From Dastarcus helophoroides (lineage: Eukaryota; Arthropoda; Insecta; Coleoptera; Bothrideridae): a stretch of DNA of 64,000 bases. This document shows positions 34,954 through 46,900 of this stretch, piece by piece. Location of the stretch: the NCBI GenBank assembly GCA_028583605.1, contig CM053332.1:23840823-23904822 (forward strand). The letters run 5' to 3'. The notes beneath the pieces were generated by a model, which was not told where the DNA came from, made no database searches, and saw only the letters and a program-made list of their open reading frames with translations. The position numbers and the translations under genes are program-made. Each line of letters starts with the position of its first letter. Positions within the stretch are counted from its first letter, which is position 1.

Positions 34954-34962
34954 CTGATTTCG

Positions 34963-35993
34963 TAGCGGCAACAAGAACTTTTAAGATTTAGATGTGCTCG
35001 TGTGGCAACACTGTGACATTTGTAAATGATAGCGGCAGGGATGAGGAACATCGATGTTTGAACATAGATATGTTTTTAATGAACCATCGATGTCACAAAC
35101 ATCGGTATTCGAGAACGATACATCGAGGTTTTTTAAATATTTATTTACGAGTTTAAGAAGCTAAAAAGAATAATAAATTATTTAATTATTTATTAAGAAA
35201 TGACAATTATTTTCCCTCCGAATTTAAACCTATATTTTTTTTATTTCTTTTTCTCCGATATTTTTACTTAAAGACTCGAAATATAGGTTTCTTGAATCGA
35301 AGGTTTCGTTTGAAATTTAAAATTTTGGAGAAAAATTTCAATATTTTAAAGTTAAACTCGAAATTTTAAAAATGTATACTTTTATCCCAAGTATTGTTTA
35401 AAAAATTCTGAAATTTTTCATAGAATTCAAACAAAATTCGATATTCAGCTCCGAACTTGGAAAGAAAATATTCAAATTTCGGAACAAATTTAAAATTTAT
35501 AATAATAAGATTTGGTTTAATACAAAATTTTACTAAAAATTTGAGATTTCTAAGAAAATTTGAAATTAAAAAAATATGCAATTTTCAAATTTAAGCGCGA
35601 GTTTTTGATAACATCTATGATAGGTAATACTTACGTTCCAATTGTGGTTGACTGTTGGACCAATTTATTATACTCTATATTTTGTAGGTTTTTTGAACAC
35701 AACTGTAATTTAACTAACCGAGGTTAGTGTTTATGAATATAATTTTGTGTTTTTTTTTAATGGATTTTCAGTGTAATTTTAAAATAAGTGGACAAAATAA
35801 CATTTAACAATTGAAGAAATAAAATGTCAGTGACCGAAGACACTAACAACTGACAGAATAACAGTCAGCGGAACACACATAGCGCCAGAGTTATCTTGAG
35901 GACCTACTAAACGAAAAAAAAATGTTTATGTTACCATTTGTTAGCTTATTAACGTAGCTATTGCTGGTAGATAGAAGTGCAGATACTTTCAAC
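34963..35993. other. Intergenic sequence with a hAT-MITE fragment and degenerate array
   Basis: Around 35030-35140 there is a partial copy of the CATCGATG-rich MITE (CAGGGATGAGGAACATCGAT). From ~35270 to 35600 lies a short degenerate array. The rest shows nothing I can name. Confidence 0.55.
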
Positions 35994-36664
35994 TAGGGAT
36001 GATCGATATTCATCGATGGTGAATGAACATCGATGTTTAGTGGAAAAACATCGATGTTTTAATATCGATGTTAAGTTTTCGATAATATTGACACATCGAT
36101 GTTATGAGAATAAAATCGGAACATCGATATCGATACACTCTAAGTCTAGGGCTAGGCCATCTAGCGTGATTAGGTGTAACAAATATCGCTGATTAATGTC
36201 GCTATTAGTATTATTTCATTTTCACCCAATTTACACTAGATGTCGTTAATCGATGTAACCAAATTAAAACCAACAAAATAAAAAACTGTCAATTTCAAGT
36301 CATGGTCAACTTTTTTTCTTATCTAAGAATAAAGTGGGTGCGAGTGTTAGTAGAACTTAATTTTTGTAATAAAATTTCGAAAACGAAATAATAGGTATAG
36401 TAAATCTACCCTATATTGTACTCTATGTCTGTCCAGTAAACTCAAACTTTTGCAGTAATGTAACCCAACAATCTACCATGAGTTTGCTTTCGTCGCTTAC
36501 TATATGTATACCTTATAATAAAATGGATTTTTTTTTCTTACCTAAAACATCGATGTTTTCGGACATCGATATTTTTCTTTCGATATTGATCGTACATCGA
36601 TACTTATGAAACGATGTTAATATTGATGTGAATATCGATGTTTTTCTAATATCGATCATCCCTA
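35994..36664. mobile_element. hAT-type MITE rich in ACATCGATGTT motifs, 671 bp
   Basis: Terminal inverted repeats TAGGGATGATCGATATT are perfect. An 8-bp duplication CTTTCAAC flanks it exactly (35986-35993 and 36665-36672). Sub-terminal regions on both sides are packed with CATCGATGTTT units in both orientations. There is no coding capacity. Confidence 0.9.
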
Positions 36665-36672
36665 CTTTCAAC

Positions 36673-37093
36673 ACCACCAAAGAATAACATAACAGCATAA
36701 ATAACACCTATGTAAAATTTTTTGCCATTACATTTACAGTAACCTGTCTGTAAGGTAAATCGATCCAATTCTTAGGATTTTTAGATCGATTTATTCGATA
36801 GATGTAATCTTTAAGATCGATCTAAAAAATCGACCTTGAGACTTCACAAAATCGATTTTTCAATTAATCAATCTCAAATCGGCATCCCTTGCTGTGGGTC
36901 GTGGTCGTTCGCAGTGTTCGCATCGGTAAAAGTCAGTTTGTGGTCAGAAGCTTATCTTGCTTTTTGTCTCATGAGGATTTATATTGCGGTCATGTGGCAA
37001 CACTGCTTGTCTCCCCGATGGACATTTGAAACGATATTGAAATAATATAAACATTTTTATGCTCTACGAAATGAAGCATTTTGATAAAGAGTA
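36673..37093 (+). promoter_or_regulatory. 5' flank of the ZAD zinc-finger gene
   Basis: It contains several ATCGAT/AGATCGAT words around 36757-36860 and no other recognised element. The core promoter must lie here or further left if there is no 5' non-coding exon. Confidence 0.3.
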
Positions 37094-39559
37094 ATGGATC
37101 TGGACGATCTTAAGATTAGATGTAGAGCTTGCATGGACAAAACCGACGTAATGAATGATTTATTCGCGATTATCCACGAAAATAAAAGTATCGCAGACAT
37201 TTTGGCAGAAAATGGTGTTTGGGTAAGTCGCGGTGTTACGTTTGACACTTCCATTTTTAAATATTTTTTTCCCTCCTCGGCTATGTTAGGTGAAATCGGC
37301 TTTTATTTCTAAGTTTAATCCACATGCAAAGGGTAAACTCATTATGCCTTCAAAGCACTGCAAGTGAATGCGGAAACAAGGATAGATGGCGATGAACCGC
37401 CTTCTTAAACAAGGATAGGTTGTAATTTTTGGGGAAAATTCCTTTCGGTAATGCGTGTCATAGCTTAGAAGTTCTATAGAAAAAAGAGTTTCTGTAGACA
37501 AATGTCCTCACTGCGTCAAGCCGGATCACACAGGAATTTGCTATCTCCGACTGTCTTTCATGTCTTAAGAATCTTGCCCTCGGGAGGATCAATCCTATCA
37601 GTTTCTGCGAGCATCTTCCATGATAGGACTTGTAAAAAAGAAGCAAGTCACCAACCATCCGCCTGTGCTCTAGTGTTCCGAGAGAATCGATCAAACTCTC
37701 ATCATCAATTAGGCTAATCGCTCTTCTTTGAATTGAGTCTAAAAGAGCTAAGGTGTGCTTTGAGGCTGAACTCCAAACATAACAACAGTATTGGTTAGTG
37801 TTGGCCTAACTTGAGCTTTGTATAGTGTGAGTAGCTGATAAGATGTAAAGTACTTTTTTGCCCAAAAAGAAAGCCTAGTCTCCGAGAGGCGGACTTGGCA
37901 CTGATGGCGCGCACATGATCCTCCCAAGAGAAGGTAGTGCTCGCATTTACTCCTAGGATAGATGGATTAGATCCCATCGGAAGGATTTTACCGTCCATTA
38001 GTATGTTTGTTGCATTATCCCTTGATGTTTTTTTTTTTAAAGAAAACCGCGGTCTGAGTTTTTGAAGCGTTGAAGTCGACCAAATTGTTCTTACCCCATT
38101 CCAGAATAATCTCGAGATCCTGATTAATCGTCTGTATCTGCTGTTCCCATAGTCGATCTGAAGCAGTGATAGATAATGGTTTGTTGGAGAAAAAAGATGA
38201 CACAAGGTTACTATCACCTGCGTAGCTGTATATAGGATTGGAAGTTGAAGCTAAGAGATCGTTTATGTGTAACAGAAACAGAGTAGGAGACACGACAGAT
38301 CCCTGAGGCACCCCTGCATTAATAGCAAATGTCTCAGATGAAATGCCATCGACCACGACCTGAAGAGATCCAAATTACAAATGTACTCGAAATTCTTTGG
38401 TCGTGGCAGCACAAATTAATTGTGGTGGCAGTATGTAGGATAACTACCTAGTCATAAATTGTCTTAAAATATATTGCAAAAAGCATAATAAACGCTTTCA
38501 AAGTATCTTCCTAACATTCAGTTTTGGCATAATTGTGATAATAATTCCTAAATTTGCTCCAAATTTTACTTACTGTTTTCATTTCTGTTTCAGGTTGAAA
38601 GCGATTCATCTGATTCTGCTCTGTTTTGCAAAAACTGCTCATCGATTGTATTAAATTTCTATCAGTTTAAAATAATATTTAAGGAAAATCAAAGATATTT
38701 ACGAAAACTTGTGCAGTTAAATCAAAACGAATGTGGGACATTCGAAGCAGACATCACAGTCGAAAATGAAGGTTGCAAGTTCGAAAATATATCATTAATA
38801 AACGAAGGGGACCAGAATTTATTAGTGGTCGATAATGGCGATGACGCGACAGACGGTGACGTCGAATCGATTGAAGTCGTTATAAAAATAGGATCTGACG
38901 AAAATAATTCCAACAAAAAAGGCGATAAATCGGCCCCGAAAACAGCATGTGACACTTGCAACAACCAGAATTATTCCGGAGAGTCACACGATTGCCTGTG
39001 CAAAAGATATTTGTGCGAAATATGCGGAAAAGGATTTCAGAGAAAATGTTATTTGAGAGATCATAAAGAAACACACAATTCCGAGAAAAAGTACGTTTGT
39101 ATGGTGTGCAACAAACGATTCAAAAGTAGGGTGATATACAGTAGACATAAGAGTCGTCATGAAAACGTAAGGAAGTTCGTTTGCGAAATATGCGGCGTTA
39201 GATTTAATGAAATGGGTACACTCAAGATGCACGTCCAATTGAAACATGTAAGAGATCGAAAGTTCATGTGTTATATTTGTGGACTGAAATTTCCATTGAA
39301 GAGCACCTTGGATAAACACATTAAAAGGCATAACAAATCGAGAGAGAAGACTTTCAAATGTGGCGAATGCGATAACTTTTACAGCGATAAATCGAGTTTA
39401 ACGCGACATATGACAATTAAGCACAGTGAGAACAAAGTTTCATATACTTGCGATTTTTGTCCGAAGATGTACACCACTAAGACTAACTTGTTGAAACATA
39501 TTAGAAAAAAACATTCAAATCGAGAATATGACTCAACACTGTTGGATTCTGTGACTTAG
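37094..39559 (+). CDS. ZAD domain C2H2 zinc-finger transcription factor
   Basis: Two exons, 37094-37222 and 38594-39559, join in phase 0 to give 364 residues. The N-terminal zinc-finger-associated domain is split by the intron: first Cys pair in IRCRACM (residues 10 and 13), second pair in LFCKNCSS encoded by exon 2. ZAD domains mediate dimerisation in insect regulators. An acidic linker follows, then six C2H2 fingers from about residue 209: YLCEICGKGF, YVCMVCNKRF, FVCEICGVRF, FMCYICGLKF, FKCGECDNFY and YTCDFCPKMY, each closed by its two histidines. It is a nuclear DNA-binding protein; targets are unknown. The family expands by lineage, so no orthologue is named. AATAAA at 39604-39609. The intron carries an antisense LINE fragment. 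Confidence 0.93.
37293..38372 (-). pseudogene. 5'-truncated LINE fragment, second copy
   Basis: The minus strand encodes the palm onwards (VVDGISSETFAINAGVPQGS, LFLLHINDLLASTSN) and, in other frames, the C-terminal part (RRMVGDLLLFYKSYHGRCSQ, RTSKL). GVPQGSV is intact, but the active site reads YAGD (~38217-38228), the same change as in the copy at 17385-19018. A poly-A-like run of T at ~38031-38039 on plus lies inside a frameshifted stretch. It sits in the intron of the ZAD gene on the opposite strand. Confidence 0.85.
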
Positions 39560-40911
39560 AGTTATGGGAAAGGTTAGCCTTCTCCAAAACTTCAAGTTGA
39601 GAGAATAAAATGCATTAAATGCATTATTTTGAGTTCTTTTGGAAATTATGACTACATAAATTTGATTTTCCAAAATTTTATTTTTAATCTTGGTTTCAGG
39701 GGACAAGATTTGTATTTAATTTTAAGCTCAAAAATCTTGTTTATTTTCGAATTTTTAATTCAAAACCTGAAATTTGATTTCTTCTATTGATTTTAACTTG
39801 AAACTTACGCATTGTTATAAAATGTGGATTATTTTACCTCGAAATTTTGAGAATTTTGTACGTAAATTGTTGCTGAATCTTCGACACTACATTCAATGTA
39901 TCTAATTTAAGGTTTTTTGCCAAAAAATTGGTTATTCTCACGTTTTAATTTTTTTGAAATTACATTCCTTAAACCAAGAAAAAATATGTTTTCTCGGAAC
40001 GTCTCTCTCAAAAAATAACTTTAAACATTATTTTTCTCAAAAATCGTTAGTTTAAAAGGCAAAATTTTGATATTTTTTCAAATTTTCAAACAATCCTGAA
40101 ATTTTGGCGAACTTTCACCAAATTTTGAATTTAAACTCGAGATTCTTTTAATAATTTGAAATTTTCTTTTAATTTCGACGTTATTTGTGTTCCAAATTTA
40201 CACTTTCAGTTGTTATTTTTTTATATGGGTGTCTGAGTTGCATCATTCATTTTAACTACATATTCGAAAGGCTTAGTAAAGTAAATTTTATTCGAATTTT
40301 TAAGACTCATACCTCCCCCCTAATGGGGGCGCTTTTGGTTCGCAACAAAACTCTCCTAATAATGTTTGTTGACAAACAGGTCAACGTTAATGCCACACGC
40401 ATTCGTTAGATTCAGATGACAACACAGACTGGCGATTAATGGGAAATAAAATTTTACTATAACTTGGCAATTTAATTTGAATTTCCATCCACTTGAACTA
40501 TTATGAAAATAATTCTATGCATGTTAGATTTTTCGCTTCTTTAATCAAAAGTTTTAAATGAGTAATATTAACCAATTATGGATGATAATGCCTCTCCTAG
40601 CCTCCAGCTCAATCGTAAGAATTGCGTTAAATCTACTGTTCTCTAAACTTTTTTATCTGATTAACATCATTTTTAATAAATTTTTAAATTATCATTATTG
40701 TATTTGTTGGACCTTTTTGTTATCAAACTTAAATACATTTACAAGTTCAGTTTAACTTTTTTTTATTGAAACATAAAAAAATCTCTTAAAAATAGGTTGC
40801 ATAACAAAATATATATATACATATATAACTTATACCGTAAAATTTACGATTAATTGTCATTGCAATTAAAATTTATTATTTACAAAAAAAAATACTGCAA
40901 TCTGTCTCTTC
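39560..40911. other. Convergent intergenic region between the ZAD gene and DENND2
   Basis: It contains the ZAD gene polyadenylation signal (39604-39609), a fragment of the palindromic repeat (TTGGTTTCAGGGGACAAG at ~39690), weak degenerate-array sequence to ~40180, and the DENND2 minus-strand AATAAA at 40877-40872. No gene seen. Confidence 0.6.
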
Positions 40912-43900
40912 TTATCTTTTCCATTCGAGCAGTTTATCTAATATCAAACTAGACTCTTCAGATCCGTAAAGGGCTATTTTCTTATCGAGTATCATAAAGT
41001 CTTGCTCTGCTACAACTAAGTCTATAAAAGTTAAAAACATGGTTGTATCCGTGAACCATTTCAAAAAACGTCTGATCCCTTTTGTTTTTCCGTTCCGGAT
41101 GAAATTCTCTTTCTGAAAATATAACAAAAGCTGTAGCATGTTGGAATTCGTTTCCATTCATTTTCACCTGAAACGTCCCGTCAACGATAAAATTTTTGTA
41201 ATCTTTAAGGCATACTATAAACACTTGAAGATAAGCGTCGCTAAGATAAACCGAATGAACGTAATCCTCAGGAGGGATAGTTTTGGCCAAAGCTATGCTT
41301 TTCTTCCACGATTTCAACATATAGCTGCTCAATATTTTGTCTTCGTCTCCTTCTTCAATTAGAATGCTGCCTTCGTCTAAATCCACCACTATACCCTAAA
41401 ACGAGCTCAAAATTCGCTTCGTCCTTTTCAACTTGTTGGAAAATTACTTACATGTTCAATTTTGTACTGGTTCACTACCGCTACGGACAGAACCCCGCAA
41501 ATGACCGGAGTTGGCGACTCCACGACATCCCACAAAGTCTGAGGTAAAATCGGAATGAAGGTGTGCGGCCAAGAAAAAGGATAGAGAATGGTTTGGAGAG
41601 ATTCGACGCACGACGACAATTTGCTGAAAAGGAATTGATCATTTTGAAACAATGACAGTGTTCTGGAGTAAAATATTTAAGAGCTGAACGTCCGCGTGAC
41701 AGAAGAGCAAGAATTTTTGGGTCACTCGTTAGAAAAACAAGAAAGGGCGCGAGATCTAGCAACGCTGAAGGGGACAAACAGACAGACAAACACACTTTCG
41801 CATTCATATATTAATAAGGATTTTATGGTGCAATTTGTAATATTTATATTGCAAGTTTTGACATTTTCTAATGTAATCTATGGTGCAATTTTGGTAATTT
41901 TTTAGTGCAATAACATCCGATCTTTATTAATAACTATATCACATAGTAATTTGTTGTCTAAACTGTCAGTTGTATTTTACTGCGAAAAGTGCCTGCGCAT
42001 ATACGAAATTGTGAAACGCACAATCACCATGTTAGAACAGACCAATTGGAACGCTTGTACTTTGCCCGGTTCTGTAGTCCAGACCATAGAGTAAACATAA
42101 ACTAGAAATGACAAACAAACTTTCGTGTCGTTGTTATTGGAGCGAGAGGGAAGATGTTTATCAACATGAATTTTGGCAGCCAAAAATTGTTTTTTGCAAT
42201 TTTGTCGTTAATTGCAGCTTTAATGAGATTAAATCTAGTATTCATTATGCAGCATATCGATTAAAAGTTGTTCATAGCGTTGATTGTTAGTAAAAAGAGT
42301 TATTTTGAAAATAATTTGTATACTTCAAAGAGAAGTGTGTTCAAGATCGTTTATTGAGTAGGATTCAGGGTCGTATTCACATCGAATGCTTTCTAAAATT
42401 ATCTATTTCAATTAGCCTACTAGTAAAAAAATTGATGTGGATGGAAAAATGCTATATCCGACCAAAAAAGGGCCACATTAATCATTTTTTTTATACAATG
42501 AGGTCCAAAATTAACGCATCAATTCATTATTTACGTAATTTAAAATTTATGAGCAGGTCTATACTGAATTCTAAAATGAAACTTTTTGAGCATAGTTTTA
42601 TCCTTTTCTCTTCAACATCCTTGAAATGACAATTATCTCTTTGAGATTTTTAAATTGAACGAGAGTGTGCTTGATAGGTCATTTGGAAGGGATTTTAATT
42701 ATCTATTCAGCAAAGTTTTTTTGAATTTTATTAATATTCGTTGAGAAAATTAAATCTGACAATTTTAAAATGGGTTTCAAATGTATCTCAATTATGCTCA
42801 TGTATCAAATATCTGTAAAATCTGACTTTTCTAATTGAATTTGTGTCATACTTATTCAATTTGAATGTATTCCTTTTTTCTGATACGCGGATGGCAAACT
42901 ATCCAACACGAAGGAAGAAGTAAAAAGGATTTCCTTTTTACATATCAGAAAAAAATGTACTTGTTTTCTTTACCGGCAATTTATCAGTAAAATCCTGTAT
43001 GACCAGTGGCGGCTGGCGTATAAGCACTGTGGAACCGCAGCACCCCCAGTTTCGCTTACGAGTTTTTTTCTTAAAATTTCTCGAACAGTTTTTATTGCAC
43101 AATTTTTTGTAGAAATTTTAAATTTTCTCCGATTTCTTTTTATAGAAATTTTGGGTTTCTTTCACGAAGTTACGACATTTAAAAACATATTTTATTTTTA
43201 ATTTTGATCAAATTAAAATTGCATTTATTTTAACTTTAAAAAACGTTGATATACCATTCAGTGTTGCTTGGGAACATCGACTACAGAAAACAGCCTGCGT
43301 GTCGTCTCTAGTTATAAAACCTCTTTGGTCCAAACAGAGACAAATCCAATAAGCGATCGATTAATATATCAGCTAGTTTGCAAATAAATGTCAAAATTTG
43401 CAGGTTTGCACCTGCCATTGAGCATTTGCGAATTTACTCACCTTATAACGCAACTTACTAAAATGACCTTTCTCTCTAATAGGAGAGAAGCAAATATCTT
43501 GTGCAAAATATCAGTCGACAAAGTGTGAAGTGGACGAAGATCGGCGTTTTCGTATCTCGAATCGTGATGTAAAGTCATGATCAATTCCATGGTGTCCTTA
43601 GTTTCTTGAATAATATTCGGCATGGCGCCGTTTCCGACGCAAATTCGATCGACATGATCGCCGATTATCTCCTTTTCCTTATCCGCTTTATTCAGGGTTC
43701 CGTACTGACCGGTATTATTGACGAAAACGTAACTATTCAAATCCAAGGAGTCCTTATTACTTTCGACGACGTTCGCGTTGCACGCCTTTTTCAACCAGCT
43801 TAAATCGATTTTCACCGATTCTCCGGGAAGTGGGAATTTGTTATTGTAAAATTTGTCGATCAGTTTGTCTCTCAATCTGTCGGGTATCCCGTGCCGCGAT

Positions 43901-46900
43901 TCCAATTCTTCGAGTATCCTAGTATAAAACCGAGGTGCTCTGTGTTTACTCAAGATGCAGTAAGCCAAAGGTAGGCAATTGTGGGAGCCTTCCGGCATCA
44001 CTCTTCTGCAATATCCGAACGTTCTCTCGCCTTTGTCGTCCGTTATAACGAGAGAATAGCATTGGGCTTTATTGGATCTGTCCAAAGGGCCGCTGGTCGC
44101 CTCGGGAAAACACAAGTCCTCGATTTTATGGGGAATGTCCACCTTTAATTTAAGCAAAAATTAAATCCCTGTATTTTAAAGGAAGCGTTAGTTTTTTTAT
44201 ATTTAATGGTAATTTAATTAACAAAATAAACATAGTCCGACTACATATGGCCCCGACAAGGTCAAAATTTAAATAATTAGAGATAAACAAGGACACATTT
44301 CTAGGGGCCTATCAAGATATTACACACATCAGGAAAGTCAAAAACTGTCCATAGGGAGAATGTTAATGAGAGATTTAACATTAAGAGCTAATAGTGGGAT
44401 AGATGGGCGGCGCCTTGTATTCTCCTACACCGGTGTAAACAATTCAACGCAGAGCGCAACGATGTGCTGGTGGAGATTTCAGTAGTACATCATGGCTTCT
44501 AACGTGTTCTGTTACGGGATTACTACTGGCAGGTAACAATTTTATTAAAATTTGCGTACCACATGCTGTTTGTTCTTCTAGTCCGTTGATTTAATCAACG
44601 ACTGAGGCAAAATAAAACTGATATTTTTTAATAACCAAAATAAAGGAGATTTCTCAAACAAAATAACTAATAATTTTAATGAAGAATATAACACAATAAC
44701 TCTTTAAACATTACAATATAAGGAGTTCAAATAGGCCGCCAGAATGTGCTAAAAAATATTACAGTCTGTTGTAAAACTCTCGACTAGTTTTTTCTAACAT
44801 CTAAACTGGAAGATACGAGCATGCTACGTCAAAGTAGGGGCCATAGAAAACTATGGAAGGGACGATTTTTAGTGTTTTACATGGACAATGAAAATTTTTC
44901 CTTATCTGCATAGAACACACATGAGGTAGGCCACGGAAAGGTATTTATACAAATGATAGACATAGGAAAGAATAAGCGTTACTTACATCGTAAGGAAATT
45001 TAAATTTGATTTGACGCACTTCCTTGTTCCATTCCACTATTAGACAACAAAAGAACAACGTATCGACTTTTTTAAAACTACACTTATTGTACTTAGAGAC
45101 CCGCTTGACGTAGGTGGAAAATTTATCGTAAATTTCATCTTCGGACGATTTTCCCGCTTTTTCGGTCCTTTCACTTTCACTATTCGATTCGTTCGAAAAA
45201 CACTTGTCCAAAGTTTTCTGCAGGGTCGTTTTCAAATTATCGACTCTGTTGTTCTGCTCGTTTTCGTCCACGATTCTTTTGGTCGATTTATCACGTTGCT
45301 CCGATTTCGATTCGAAGGCTTCGATTAAGTGTTTAATTTTCGGCGAGTTTTCGAAAGTTTTGCGTTCTTCCATAGGTGTCGAAATGGCCGAATCTGACGT
45401 GAAGGACGATAAGGACGAATTTTCCGAATTGGACACCTAGAAAATAAGGAGGAACTCTAAAAATCAATTTGTTTGGGAAAACACAGGCGGGTTAAGCCGA
45501 GCGTATCGTGCAGCGTTAAGCCCCATGTCGCTATAATAAGAGATTAAAATTTTTTTGCGGCTTACCTTTCATAGTGTTAATTTGTAATGTTGTGCGTATA
45601 ACGACGAAATTTCTTAAGTAAATATTAAATATGTTCCACTTTTAAATCTATTTAGTTGGCACAGAATCGATTAATTATTTAAATACTAGTTGGTACTGAC
45701 AATTTCGACGATTTTTCAAAAAAAAATTTATTTTTCCGAAATTTCGACTTAAATGGTATTTTTATTTGAAAAATTCTGATAGTTACATGAAATAAACAAG
45801 AGTACCTTTTTTATTCAAAATTGAACTGCCTTTTAGATTTTTTAGTCATTTTAGCCATAACTCATTAGGCAAAAAGATATATGGTAATTTACTTAAGTAA
45901 CAGGGTGTAACTAACGCCCTGAATAAATAAGGCGAAGTTCATCATTAAATTCGTAATTCTCGTGCCAAAAAACAAAGTTGCAAATTTTTCAGACGATACT
46001 GCTTAAAATCACAAAATTATTAAGAAGTTTCAAATTAAAATTCCAACTTTGAACCTCGTAAACCTGCAACATTTGTATAAGGCGTGTTAAATTCAATCAC
46101 CACCCTGTATATTAGTAAGGATTGAAATTTGTGTTTAAAAATATGCATTTTTAAATATGTATCAGTTAATGTTTAATAATCACCAACGATAATTTGATCA
46201 TTTTTTTAATTATAACGTTTTTCTGGCTATACATAACTTACGTAAAATGTAAATACGTACTACAACTTATGGATTTTTCAAAAGCATTTATATATTGATT
46301 AACAATGCCATTTTCTTGTACATGTATTATATATTTTAAAAAGTATCAAAAATAGAGTAATAAATTAAAATGGCAAAGTTCTAATTATTTTATCAGCAAA
46401 TAAATATACTAATATAATGAATAATGAGTTCATTGTGAAAGATGCTGCTACTGCTAGCATAAAAAAGAATAATAGAACTTTGACCGAGCAATTACATTAT
46501 TATAAACGACCACACTATTGAAAAACAAACACAAAATACGGACACATAAAATGTATTGATATTTAAAAAATACTTACATTAATATATCGCACTTCAATCA
46601 TGCAAATCGTCACGGCATCATATCAATATTAAAGCCAATTAAAACTACGGGAATAAAATCATGTTAAGCTACACTACAGTGGTATGTATGTAAATAGAGA
46701 ATGACTAATAACTTGTTAAAAAGTATTTCCCAGCTTCAGAAAAATTAAACAATGTTAAAGGTTCTATATACAAATGGGAAAACCCAATCCTTAACCTAGT
46801 TACAGGATTCGCGACACTACTGAAACCCAAGTTACCAAAATAGAAATTCTATTTGATTAAACGAAACATGAAAAATCATCGATTGAACTATTTATTACTT

